In this document: positions 1 through 8,453 of the stretch, piece after piece
Layout: each line of letters begins with the position of its first letter
Position numbering within the stretch: position 1 is the stretch's first letter
Assembly (NCBI RefSeq): GCF_009617595.1
Contig: NZ_WIXK01000009.1
Span: 1 to 64,000 of the forward strand
Length of the DNA stretch: 64,000 nt
Source: Tritonibacter aquimaris
GTDB lineage: Bacteria > Pseudomonadota > Alphaproteobacteria > Rhodobacterales > Rhodobacteraceae
Direction: 5' to 3'
Made by a program: the position numbers and the translations under genes
Notes under the pieces: model-generated
What the model saw: only the letters and a program-made list of their open reading frames with translations
Databases searched by the model: none
Told to the model about the DNA's origin: nothing

Positions 1-537
1 GACCTCAGCCGGGGCCTCATTCACATCCTCCACCGCGATGGTGAAGCTCTCGGAGGTTGAGAGCCCGCCCGCATCCGTCACGGTGACCTCCAGATCGATC
101 TCGGCGGCCTCTTCATGGTTGAGGCTGACACCCTCTTTCAGGTGGATTTCATTACCCACCACCTCAAACCGATCATCCGACAGCGTGATCTCATGGCTGT
201 CGCCCGCGTCTGGATCCACAATCGAGAGCGTTCCGATGGCGGCACCGCTGATGTTTTCCGCGACAGGTCCGCCCTCAAGGGTAATTCCAGAGCCTGCGCT
301 TGTAGGCAATTCCTGCGTTGAGCTGAGATCGAATCGGCCGTGCGGAGCGCCCTCTGCGATTGTGCGTGACTTGGCATCCCCCTCATGATCGGAGCCCGTG
401 TGCAAGGTGCTGCGGCTTGGATCATCCGTGATATTTTGCGTGTTGTGCGAAAGATGTGTTGAGAAGTCATCTTTTTCCGCATTCTCCGATCCTGGTGAAG
501 TGGCGGCTGGATGCGAGGTGGATTTTGAAGTGTTCAT
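1..537 (-). CDS. Cadherin-like/VCBS-type repeat adhesin, N-terminal part (runs off window edge)
   Basis: An open frame of 179 codons starts with ATG at 537 and continues without a stop beyond base 1. The first ~75 residues are polar, rich in Ser, Thr, His and Asp, with no hydrophobic signal peptide, as expected for a type I secretion substrate whose signal lies at the C-terminus. From about residue 90 there is a cadherin-like repeat (GGPVAENISGAAIGTLSIVD, then SDDRFEVVGNEIHLKEG, ending TIAVEDVNEAP). Such repeats build long calcium-binding adhesins or RTX proteins. The gene is divergent from the type I secretion genes at 717-5820, which suggests it is their cargo. Total length, repeat number and any C-terminal RTX signal lie outside the window. 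Family call is firm; role is inferred. Confidence 0.85.
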   Translation of the reverse strand, partial: MNTSKSTSHPAATSPGSENAEKDDFSTHLSHNTQNITDDPSRSTLHTGSDHEGDAKSRTIAEGAPHGRFDLSSTQELPTSAGSGITLEGGPVAENISGAAIGTLSIVDPDAGDSHEITLSDDRFEVVGNEIHLKEGVSLNHEEAAEIDLEVTVTDAGGLSTSESFTIAVEDVNEAPAEV

Positions 538-716
538 AATTTGAAAAAACCAAATCTATTCAGGGGCCAATACCACCTTAAATAGAGCGTTTTCCTTGTT
601 AAATAACTCCCCAAAATACCTAGAATACGCCAGAAAATTTACCGGCTATCTGGTGCGCGATTCATCTCTCGTTAGCAGATCATATTCTATCGCTGCTGAT
701 ACAAACCTGCGGGGTG

Positions 717-2417
717 ATGGGTATGGAAACGCGTGAATTTATTGGTCGCGTCACGACAATGCGAAGGGATATCCCTTTGGGGGCCGCGTCTTTTTCGCTC
801 AATATTCTTTCATTGTTGATGCCAATTTCCATCCTGTTGATTTTTGATCGGGTGATTCCGTTTCAATCCGCTGAAACCCTTCGCATGCTGACGCTTGTCT
901 TGCTGGTGAGCGCGACGATGGAATTGGTTTTGCGTTGGTCTCGCTCTGTTTTGTTGAATGTTTCTGCCGAGGAAGCGGCGGTTTCAAACTACAAGCATTT
1001 CATGGGCAAAGTGCTCCATGCCAATACGGTTCAGTTTTCAAGCGCGCCGGGAAGCGCCTATTTCGAACGTTTTGTTGCGGTATCACAGTTGCGTGATCAT
1101 CATTCGGGGCAAAACCAGACCCTAGCGATTGATCTGCCGTTTACACTGCTTTTTGCGGTGATGATTGGCCTGATTGGCGGCTGGCTGGCCCTGGTGCCGC
1201 TTGGCGCGTTTTGTGCGGTTTTGATTTTCACCTTCTTTATGAAGCGGGCGCAGTGGTCGTTGTTTTCCGCCCGAAAAACCGTGGACACCCGCAGATACGC
1301 TTTTTTGGCAGAATTGCTGTCAAATATGGCCACCATCAAATCAAATCGGATGGAACGCCAGATGGCCCGTAGATTTGAAATGTTGGAAGAACAGACTGTG
1401 GGTATCAGCCAGCGACTGATCCAGTTTTCCGGCCTTTCGCAGAACTTTGGCGCGGTGTTTTCGCAGTTGACCGTGGCCTCTATGGGGCTTTTGGGGGCGT
1501 TTTTGGTGATCAAGGGCTCCATTGGCATTGCTGAACTTGCCGCCTGCATGCTGCTCAATGGGCGCATTATTCAACCTTTGACCAAATTGATGACGCTGTG
1601 GGTGCAATCCGAAAATGTCGCGGTGTCGCGTGCCAAACTGGATGAGATGGAAGCCCTTGAAAGCACCAAAACCCCAGAAACACCGCTAGACCCGATTGAG
1701 GGCCGCGTTGTATTGTCTGATGTCTCCATGGCGCGGCTCAACGGCTCTGGCATGGCGTTTGAGGGTGCGGAATTTGTGGCAGACCCCGGCGCCACCGTAT
1801 TGATCGCGGCCAAAAATGCCTGGATGGTGCGCGCCTTTATCGAAGGTGTTGCAGGCCAGCGCGCCCCCACGTCGGGCAGCATCTCCATTGACGGCCGTGA
1901 CGCAGCAGACCGGGTGACGCAACGCGGGCGTAACGCGTTGGTGGTGTTGGAAAATGAACCCGCAATCCTGAGCGGCAGCCTGCTGGAAAACCTCGCAGCC
2001 TTTGGTGATGCAGAGCAGGTGGAACGCGCCAAATATTTTGCCGCACTGCTTGGTCTTGAAAAGCGCATTCACCGCTTGCCGATGGGCTATAGTACCAAGC
2101 TCAACACTGGCACCACATTTGAAAAAGACCCGGTGAACCGGCAGCTCATTGCTTTGACCCGCGCGCTTGCGCTTGAGCCGCGTATCCTGGTGATGAATGA
2201 ACCCACCGCCGTGCTGGATACAACCGAACGTGAGGCATTGTCGCGTTGCCTTGCTGCGCTGTCGCCGCGTCCGACCATCGTGATGGCAAGCCCGGATCCC
2301 CGGATGAAACGGCTTGCGGATCAGACTGTCACGCTCGAACTGTCCGAAGACGCGTGGCATCAGGATGCCGCTGCGGATGCGGCTATGGCTCTCAAATTGA
2401 AACAGGGGGCCGCATGA
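717..2417 (+). CDS. Type I secretion ABC-type membrane protein with degenerate nucleotide-binding domain (first subunit)
   Basis: This 566-residue protein has an ABC exporter fold: a six-helix transmembrane domain (about residues 20-300) and a C-terminal nucleotide-binding-like domain (about 330-545). ATG 717 is chosen; ATG 723 and GTG 714 are alternatives. The ATPase motifs are missing: the Walker A position reads LIAAKNAWMVRAF with no GxxGxGK[ST], the LSGGQ signature is replaced by FEKDPVNRQ, the Walker B aspartate is Asn (ILVMNEP) and the H-loop His is Ser (IVMASPD). The frame is intact and long, so it appears maintained. It has no C39-like N-terminal domain. Its stop overlaps the start of the second subunit (ATGA), indicating translational coupling. 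Likely forms a heteromer with that subunit in the inner membrane. Confidence 0.82.
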   Translation: MGMETREFIGRVTTMRRDIPLGAASFSLNILSLLMPISILLIFDRVIPFQSAETLRMLTLVLLVSATMELVLRWSRSVLLNVSAEEAAVSNYKHFMGKVLHANTVQFSSAPGSAYFERFVAVSQLRDHHSGQNQTLAIDLPFTLLFAVMIGLIGGWLALVPLGAFCAVLIFTFFMKRAQWSLFSARKTVDTRRYAFLAELLSNMATIKSNRMERQMARRFEMLEEQTVGISQRLIQFSGLSQNFGAVFSQLTVASMGLLGAFLVIKGSIGIAELAACMLLNGRIIQPLTKLMTLWVQSENVAVSRAKLDEMEALESTKTPETPLDPIEGRVVLSDVSMARLNGSGMAFEGAEFVADPGATVLIAAKNAWMVRAFIEGVAGQRAPTSGSISIDGRDAADRVTQRGRNALVVLENEPAILSGSLLENLAAFGDAEQVERAKYFAALLGLEKRIHRLPMGYSTKLNTGTTFEKDPVNRQLIALTRALALEPRILVMNEPTAVLDTTEREALSRCLAALSPRPTIVMASPDPRMKRLADQTVTLELSEDAWHQDAAADAAMALKLKQGAA

Positions 2418-4498
2418 ACACGCTGACCACCACAAACGCCAGCCTTCTGTTGCAACAGCTGCTCAAAGTGGGCGGTTGGCGCAACAGCGAGGAAACCATC
2501 CTCGAAGCTTTCCCGCATATGTCGGAACAGCTGCACCCCGAAGAGATCATCCAGACGCTGGCCAATCTCAAGGTGCCGCACACCCGCATCAGCTGCCGCG
2601 AAAGCGAAATTACCGATGCGGAATGCCCGGCGCTGGTGATTGGCCAGGATGGCGGCTGTTTTGTGCTGCTATCCGTGCAGGCAGACCGGTTGGAGATCTG
2701 CAGCGGCAGCGAAACCACCCATCGTCCGGCCCGTGATCTCACCTGCGATGTGGTGCGTATTGATCGCTTTAGCAACCAACAGGCAGATGCGGATTACGGA
2801 ACTGTGCGCGCATCGTTTGCGGCGCTGCGCCCGATGATGCCCTGGCTGCTGGCATCGTCGCTTTTGACCAATGTGTTGGGGCTGCTTGCACCGCTGTTGA
2901 TCATGGCAATCTATGATCGGGTGATCCCGTCAGGTTCAGTCAATATGCTGGTGTCGCTGGCGATTGGGGTGGTGATTATTGGTGCCACGGATTTCAGCTT
3001 TCGCTATGCGCGCACCAAGGCGCTTGCCTATGTGGGCTGGCGCGGCGAACGTGAACTGACGGTCTCGTTGTTTCGCAAACTGATGAGCCTGCCGCTGGCG
3101 CAATTGCAGAAATCTGACATCAACCAGCAGCTGTCGCGGTTTCGCCAGTTCGAAGCCCTGCGCGAAATGTTCACAGGGCAGGTGATGACCACGCTGCTGG
3201 ATCTGCCGTTTGCGCTGATTTTCTTTGCGGTGCTGACCTATCTTGCGCCTGCGGTTGGGGTGTTTACCCTCTGTCTGGTGGCGCTGCTGGTGGTGCTGGG
3301 CTTTGTGACCATCCCCTATCAGCAACGGCTCGACAAAGAAGCCGCCGCGGCCAGCGCCGCAAGCCAGGCCGCCATGCATGACGCCATATTACATCAGCGT
3401 GCGATTGCGGATCTGGGTATTCAGCAGCATTGGATTGATCGCAGCCTGCCTCTGGCCGAAGCCGCCGAAAGTGCAAATCGAACCGCGCGCCAGTTTCAAT
3501 CCCTGGTGCAATCCGTTGCCCAGACCATCACCGCGCTTGCCAGCGTGGGGGCGGTGGTGATCAGCGCCTATGGTGCCCTCTCGGGAGAGATGAGCTTTGG
3601 CGCGCTGATTGCCTCGATTGCGCTGGTATCCAAAGTGCTGGCCCCGCTGCAGGCGCTTTACTCCAGCTTTCCCCAGATCCTGTCGTTCCGCTCAAGCCGG
3701 GTGCAGGCCGACCGGGTGCTCAGCCTGCCCGAAGAGATGGAGCTGGGGCTCGAACAATCGCACCAGAAAACGCTCACCGGTGCGGTGACGTTTTCGGGGG
3801 TGACTTACCGTCCGGATCCGTTGAATGCGCCGTTGCTGGCCCAGGCAAGCTTCAAATGTGAGCCGGGTGAACTGGTGGTTGTCATGGGCAGCGACGCCGC
3901 CGCGCGCACAGCGGTGCTTGATCTGATCGACGGGCTGTTTCCGCCGCTTGCGGGCACCATCGAACATGATGAGATCGACATTCGCCAGATCGCCACCGAT
4001 GAGCTGCGCAAATCGATCACCTATGCCACCTATGAAAAATCGCTGTTTTACGGCACCGTTGCGCAAAACTTCCGGCTTGCAGCACCTTCGCTCAGCGATG
4101 CGGCGATTGCACAGGCGCTGGATGATATGGGGCTCAGCGCGGATCACGATCTCTTGCCTGACGGGGCTGATACCCGCCTGAATGACCAGCTCCTTGCCCG
4201 CCTGCCAGAGGAAGCGATCAAAGCGCTGACCCTTGCACGGGCAATGGCGCGCCCTTCGTCACTCACATTGTTTTCCGAGCCCACAAACGGGCTTAGTGAT
4301 GCACGACGCAGCTGTTTCAAAGACTGGCTGCAACACCAAAAAGGCCAGCGCACCGTGGTCATTGCCACTGCGGACCGCTCATTCCTGCACCTTGCGGACC
4401 GCTTTGTGTTCCTTAACGGCGAACGTGTGGCGGTGCATGACACCGGCGACGCCGGACGCAAAAAGGTTCAGGCCGTATTCAAAGCTCTGGGAGGCTAA
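2414..4498 (+). CDS. Type I secretion ABC-type membrane protein with C39-like domain and degenerate nucleotide-binding domain (second subunit)
   Basis: This 694-residue protein has three parts: an N-terminal domain (about 10-118) resembling the inactive C39-peptidase-like domain of RTX exporters, a six-helix ABC transmembrane domain (about 135-435), and a C-terminal nucleotide-binding-like domain (about 455-680). The ATPase motifs are again lost. Walker A reads GSDAAARTA with Arg in place of Lys, the signature region is LARLPEEAIKAL, Walker B is LTLFSEP with Ser replacing Asp, and the H-loop His is Thr (VVIATADR). The start ATG 2414 overlaps the stop of the upstream subunit. HlyD follows two bases after the stop, so the three genes form one operon. 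The fold assignment is firm; how transport would be powered is unknown. Confidence 0.83.
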   Translation: MNTLTTTNASLLLQQLLKVGGWRNSEETILEAFPHMSEQLHPEEIIQTLANLKVPHTRISCRESEITDAECPALVIGQDGGCFVLLSVQADRLEICSGSETTHRPARDLTCDVVRIDRFSNQQADADYGTVRASFAALRPMMPWLLASSLLTNVLGLLAPLLIMAIYDRVIPSGSVNMLVSLAIGVVIIGATDFSFRYARTKALAYVGWRGERELTVSLFRKLMSLPLAQLQKSDINQQLSRFRQFEALREMFTGQVMTTLLDLPFALIFFAVLTYLAPAVGVFTLCLVALLVVLGFVTIPYQQRLDKEAAAASAASQAAMHDAILHQRAIADLGIQQHWIDRSLPLAEAAESANRTARQFQSLVQSVAQTITALASVGAVVISAYGALSGEMSFGALIASIALVSKVLAPLQALYSSFPQILSFRSSRVQADRVLSLPEEMELGLEQSHQKTLTGAVTFSGVTYRPDPLNAPLLAQASFKCEPGELVVVMGSDAAARTAVLDLIDGLFPPLAGTIEHDEIDIRQIATDELRKSITYATYEKSLFYGTVAQNFRLAAPSLSDAAIAQALDDMGLSADHDLLPDGADTRLNDQLLARLPEEAIKALTLARAMARPSSLTLFSEPTNGLSDARRSCFKDWLQHQKGQRTVVIATADRSFLHLADRFVFLNGERVAVHDTGDAGRKKVQAVFKALGG

Positions 4499-4500
4499 CT

Positions 4501-5820
4501 ATGCGATCTCATTCTCCGAAATCAGGCCCGATCCAGCGTGCCAAACTGAAAGAACGCGCGCGACAGCCCCGGTTTGCGGCCTTTCTGGCGATCACGTTTT
4601 CGGCCATGGTTGCCAGCCTTGTTGCTCTTGCGGGGCAAACCGATGTGCCCCAGATCACCCGCGCGCCGGGCACCATTGTGCCAACCGGAGACTACCCCGC
4701 GATTGAGACGCTCAGCGGCGGTATTGTGAAGGCGGTGCATGTGGTTGATGGTCAGACCGTTGAAGCAGGGGATGTGCTGGTTGAGCTGCGCCACCCGGAT
4801 CTCAGCGAAGAACAAGAGGTGCTGTTGGGCCAGCTGATGTCCAATGGGCGCGAACTGACCAACGTTGAAGCGGTGCTTGCGGTGCTCGACAGCGGCGCGC
4901 CGGTTTCACCCGCACAGGTGAACGCCTTGAAAGAAAAGAGCTTTGATAGCGCCGCTGCCTCGCTTGAACTTTACAGCGAAAGCCAGCGCATCCAGTCTTT
5001 GTCGATCGCCCAGCAGCAGGAAACCCTGTCGATCCTGCGCAATGCGCTCAGCTTTGCGCAAGAGCGTGTCAGCCGCAAAGATGCCAACCTTGAACGGATC
5101 ACAAAGCTTTATAAACAGGGGCTAAAGCCGCTCAACGATGTGCTCGACGAGGAAGACAGTCTCGATAGCCTGCGTGCCGCTGCCTCTGATGCGCAGGTCC
5201 GTCTCGCAGAAGCGCAAAACGCCCTGCGTCAGGCCACATCTGCCCGCGCCGAAGAAACCCTTGCCCTGCGCGAAGAGATGCTGACCCAGCTGGTTGAGCT
5301 GGAAAAAGAGCGCGCGCAGCTGATGGTTTCATATGACAACGTGTCGAAAAAACTGGCAGGGCTGCGTCTTGTGGCACCAGCGCGTGGTGTGGTGCAATCC
5401 GTCGCCTACCCAAATCCGGGCGAAGTCATCGAGCCGGGAGAGACCCTTTATGAACTGCTGCCCACCCGCGAGGCGCTTGTGGTCGAAGCGCGCATTCCAA
5501 ACTCTGATGTGGGTCATGTGAATACCGATCTCCCCGTTGCCATCAGCATCGACACCTTTGATGTGCGCCGCTTTGGCAAGGTCGAAGGCCAGCTGCAATC
5601 CATTTCACCCATGCCTTTGGTGGATGAACGCACCGGCGAAACCTATTTCCGTGCGTCCGTCGCGCTTGAAAATGCGGTGGTCGGCGAGGGGCATTTCCGC
5701 CGCCCGCTGCAGGCCGGTATGACCGTGGTGGCCGAAATGACCACCGGAGAGCAGACCCTATTGGCCTATATGCTCAAACCGGTGCAGCTGACGATGGAGC
5801 GCGCGTTCAACGAGCGTTAA
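4501..5820 (+). CDS. HlyD-family membrane fusion protein of type I secretion
   Basis: The 439-residue protein has a short cytoplasmic N-terminus, one membrane helix (about residues 20-42, AFLAITFSAMVASLVALAG), a lipoyl-like half (IETLSGGIVKAVHVVDGQTV), a long Ala/Glu/Gln-rich coiled coil (about 100-275) and a second lipoyl half plus beta-barrel (LVAPARGVVQSVAYPNPGEV). This is the layout of the HlyD/PrtE adaptor linking an inner-membrane ABC exporter to a TolC channel. It is the third gene of the operon, two bases behind the second ABC protein. No TolC-type outer membrane gene is present in the window. It overlaps convergently by 14 bp with the phosphatase gene on the other strand. Confidence 0.92.
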   Translation: MRSHSPKSGPIQRAKLKERARQPRFAAFLAITFSAMVASLVALAGQTDVPQITRAPGTIVPTGDYPAIETLSGGIVKAVHVVDGQTVEAGDVLVELRHPDLSEEQEVLLGQLMSNGRELTNVEAVLAVLDSGAPVSPAQVNALKEKSFDSAAASLELYSESQRIQSLSIAQQQETLSILRNALSFAQERVSRKDANLERITKLYKQGLKPLNDVLDEEDSLDSLRAAASDAQVRLAEAQNALRQATSARAEETLALREEMLTQLVELEKERAQLMVSYDNVSKKLAGLRLVAPARGVVQSVAYPNPGEVIEPGETLYELLPTREALVVEARIPNSDVGHVNTDLPVAISIDTFDVRRFGKVEGQLQSISPMPLVDERTGETYFRASVALENAVVGEGHFRRPLQAGMTVVAEMTTGEQTLLAYMLKPVQLTMERAFNER

Positions 5821-6364
5821 ACGGCTCTTCATGGTGGGTGGTGCCATCCCAGCGAAACAGCACCGGCTGCCCATTGGCCGGGCGTGTGGTGCTGGGGGTA
5901 TCGCTTAGGGTTGCGCGCGCAGCCCGGATCACACCGGAATGGCAGATCATCACCGGCAGCACTGCGTTGGGCGTTTTGGCGCAGCACTCAGTGATAGCCT
6001 CTGCCACCCGCAAAATCATCTCCTCCCAGTCTTCGCCGCCCTCGGGGCGTCCGTGGCGGGGTGGGGCGGTGCTTAGGTGCGCGCCTTCATATATCCCCCA
6101 ATGACGTTCACGCAGCCCGGCGTGCAGCGCAAAGGCCTGTCCCGGAAACCCCAATTGGCAGGTTGTTTGCGCGCGCCCCATTGGGCTGGAAAACAGCTGG
6201 ATCTCAGCGGGCCAGTCAAAGCCGCGCAACCCCAGCGCCTGTTCTTCGCCCAATGGGCTCAGCGGCACCTCGGTGGCCCCCGCCATGATCTCGGCCTCAT
6301 TGGCAGTGGTTTGCCCATGGCGGATCAGACAGAAACTGCGGTCGGGCAGCTGGTGATTGCTCAT
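5807..6364 (-). CDS. Histidine phosphatase family (phosphoglycerate mutase-like) protein
   Basis: A 185-residue protein begins at ATG 6364, overlapping the stop of the upstream hydrolase gene (ATGA). The catalytic RHG motif is at residues 13-15 (LIRHGQTTANE) and the second catalytic His lies in MICHSGVIRA near the C-terminus. Acidic residues between them (RERHWGIYEG) match the proton-donor region. Members remove phosphate from small molecules or act as mutases; the substrate here is unknown. It is the last gene of a four-gene coupled operon with an ABC importer and a metallo-beta-lactamase-fold hydrolase, so a phosphorylated or phosphodiester nutrient is a reasonable inference. Confidence 0.85.
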   Translation of the reverse strand: MSNHQLPDRSFCLIRHGQTTANEAEIMAGATEVPLSPLGEEQALGLRGFDWPAEIQLFSSPMGRAQTTCQLGFPGQAFALHAGLRERHWGIYEGAHLSTAPPRHGRPEGGEDWEEMILRVAEAITECCAKTPNAVLPVMICHSGVIRAARATLSDTPSTTRPANGQPVLFRWDGTTHHEEPFNAR

Positions 6365-7425
6365 AACGTGATACTTTCTTTGAAAAACAAATCGGCGCGC
6401 AGCTCGGGCAACGCCGCATAGGCCGTGGGATCCGGGCAAAACGCCGGGGCAAAACGCGTGGCCTCGAGGTGGTGCAAAAGCGCCAGCTGATCTTGCAGCG
6501 GCGGGTGCACATTCCAACGGCAAAAATGCCCCCCCGGCCCATCGCGCACCGCTTTGGCGTCTTCGATGACATGGCCGGTAAATACCACATGGGCATCGCG
6601 CCCCAAACGGTCCGATTTATGCCATTCCAGCCAGGTGGCCCGCGCTTCTCCCGCTTCCAGATTGGGGGTGTCACAGATCAGAAACCGCGCATCCTGCGCA
6701 TTGTGATACTGCAGCGCGTCGCGCAGTTCCTGACGCAGCTTGGGCGCGCCAGCTTCTGCCAATGCCTGCGCCACAGCAGCCTTGCAGGTTGCATCCAGAT
6801 ACAGCGCCTCACCGGGGAAACGCCGCATCAGCAACAGCGCCAGCTCTCCGGCGCGCCCCGACGGCGGCACCGGAAACAGGACCTGACCGGGGCAGCGCGC
6901 CACCAGATCAAAGATCGCGCTGAGGCAGGCGCCTTGCGACACGCGTGTCAGCCCATAGGAACAATCCAGAATGGCAGTTGCGGCCATTGGCGGCTGGTCA
7001 AATGGGAACCACTGCGATTCCTCGCTCCAGTCGCCTGAATAAAACAGGCCCTGACCGAGGCTAAAATGCATCCACACCCCACCCATCGCATGACCATTGC
7101 GCCCGGTCACAATTGGCACATCATCAATCACCTGACGCGCGTGCAGCAGGGTGACATCCGCGCCTTGGGGCAGGGATTTCGCCGTCTGTGCGGTGGCATA
7201 AATCGGCAGACCTGCGGCCACCACATGATCTGCACCGCCGATGTGATCGATGTGATCATGGCTGATAAATACCGCGTCGACCCCCTCAAGCCAGGCCGGA
7301 TCAAACGGCGCGTCCAGCTCGGGACCAAACCCACAATCCAACAGCCAGCGTTTCTGGCCGGTCTCAACACGTATACAGGCCGGGCCCTTGCAGCCCATGC
7401 CGGATAAGATCTGAACCTTTGCCAT
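6361..7425 (-). CDS. Metallo-beta-lactamase-fold hydrolase
   Basis: The 354-residue protein carries the metal-binding HxHxDH motif in VFISHDHIDHIGG (about residues 56-68) and further ligand candidates in GRNGHAMGG and YSGDWSEES. The overall layout (ligands early, long C-terminal half ending in PTAYAALPELRADL) recalls the beta-CASP or exonuclease-like branch, but no confident subfamily can be named. The start ATG 7425 overlaps the ATPase stop (TGATG) and its own stop overlaps the phosphatase start, so all are co-translated. Together with the phosphatase and importer, a two-step hydrolysis of an imported phosphate compound is possible. Function is inferred only from context. Confidence 0.8.
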   Translation of the reverse strand: MAKVQILSGMGCKGPACIRVETGQKRWLLDCGFGPELDAPFDPAWLEGVDAVFISHDHIDHIGGADHVVAAGLPIYATAQTAKSLPQGADVTLLHARQVIDDVPIVTGRNGHAMGGVWMHFSLGQGLFYSGDWSEESQWFPFDQPPMAATAILDCSYGLTRVSQGACLSAIFDLVARCPGQVLFPVPPSGRAGELALLLMRRFPGEALYLDATCKAAVAQALAEAGAPKLRQELRDALQYHNAQDARFLICDTPNLEAGEARATWLEWHKSDRLGRDAHVVFTGHVIEDAKAVRDGPGGHFCRWNVHPPLQDQLALLHHLEATRFAPAFCPDPTAYAALPELRADLFFKESITL

Positions 7426-8453
7426 CACTCAGCCTCGTGAAATGCCCAGGGGCGGCTGATTGTGATCCCCACCTGCGCCCCTTCCAGAAGGCGCACGCGG
7501 CTTTCGGCCAAAAGCGCGGTGCCGCAGCTGCTTTGCAGATCAATGCGATAGCGCCCGCCAAGGTAAGTCGCGCGGCGCACTTTGGCGCGCAGATCCCCGG
7601 TTTCACCCAGCGTGATGTTTTCAGGCCTGACGCAGATCTGATTGGGCGCATTACAGCTGCTTTCAACCGCAATTTCAGCCCCCAATGCCTGCACCTTATC
7701 TGACTGCAGGTGCTGCGCCGGCACCACGCTGCCCGCGCCGACAAACTCTGCGACAAAACGATTGCGGGGCCGCGCATACAGCATCTCAGGGGTGTCAAAC
7801 TGCTGGATCTGCCCCTCAGACATCACCGCAATGCGATCGGCCATTGCCATCGCCTCGGATTGATCATGGGTGACATAGACCATCGTTGCCCCGGTGCGGC
7901 TGTGGAAGTCAGAAAACACCATCTGCATCGACGCGCGCAGCGCCACATCCAAATTTGCCAGCGGCTCATCCAGCAAAACCGCGCCGGGGTTGAGCACCAG
8001 ACACCGCGCCAGCGCCACCCGCTGGCGTTGCCCGCCCGACAGCTCTGATGGCATGCGATCGCCCAGATGCAGCAGCCCGGTGGTTTCAAGCGCCAGATCC
8101 ACCGCCTGCGCGCGTGCCTGTTTCGACAGGCCGCGAACCTCCAGCGGATAGCTTACATTGCGACGCACGCTCATATGCGGCCACAGCGCATAAGACTGAA
8201 ACACAAAGCCGATATTGCGCGCTTCCGGCGGCACCATCTGACGCGCGTTTGCTACTTCATCACGGCCAATGCGGATGCTGCCGCTGCTGGGGGTTTCAAA
8301 CCCTGCCAAAAGGCGCAGTAAGGTGGTTTTGCCACAGCCCGACGGGCCCAGCAGCGCGACAAATTCCCCATCTTCAATACGGGTAGATACGGCGCTCAGC
8401 GCGCGGCTTTCGCCAAAATCCTTGCTGAGGTTCTGCAGCTCTATGTCTGCCAT
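7425..8453 (-). CDS. ABC transporter ATP-binding protein (FbpC/PotA type)
   Basis: The 342-residue ATPase has intact motifs: Walker A GPSGCGKTT (about residues 36-44), signature LSGGQRQRVALAR, Walker B AVLLDEPLANLD and H-loop VYVTHDQSEA. A C-terminal TOBE-type extension follows (about 240-340, containing QICVRPENITLG), as in iron(III), polyamine and phosphonate importers. It overlaps the upstream permease gene by 13 bp and the downstream hydrolase by 3 bp. It would energise the permease at 8441-10132. No substrate-binding protein is found nearby, so the cargo cannot be deduced. Confidence 0.93.
   Translation of the reverse strand: MADIELQNLSKDFGESRALSAVSTRIEDGEFVALLGPSGCGKTTLLRLLAGFETPSSGSIRIGRDEVANARQMVPPEARNIGFVFQSYALWPHMSVRRNVSYPLEVRGLSKQARAQAVDLALETTGLLHLGDRMPSELSGGQRQRVALARCLVLNPGAVLLDEPLANLDVALRASMQMVFSDFHSRTGATMVYVTHDQSEAMAMADRIAVMSEGQIQQFDTPEMLYARPRNRFVAEFVGAGSVVPAQHLQSDKVQALGAEIAVESSCNAPNQICVRPENITLGETGDLRAKVRRATYLGGRYRIDLQSSCGTALLAESRVRLLEGAQVGITISRPWAFHEAE

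Noticed and set aside
1686-2435. A 249-codon frame antisense to the first ABC protein
   Set aside because: It overlaps the nucleotide-binding domain coding sequence and shows no domain. I considered that the degenerate domain might be due to overlapping coding, but nothing supports this.
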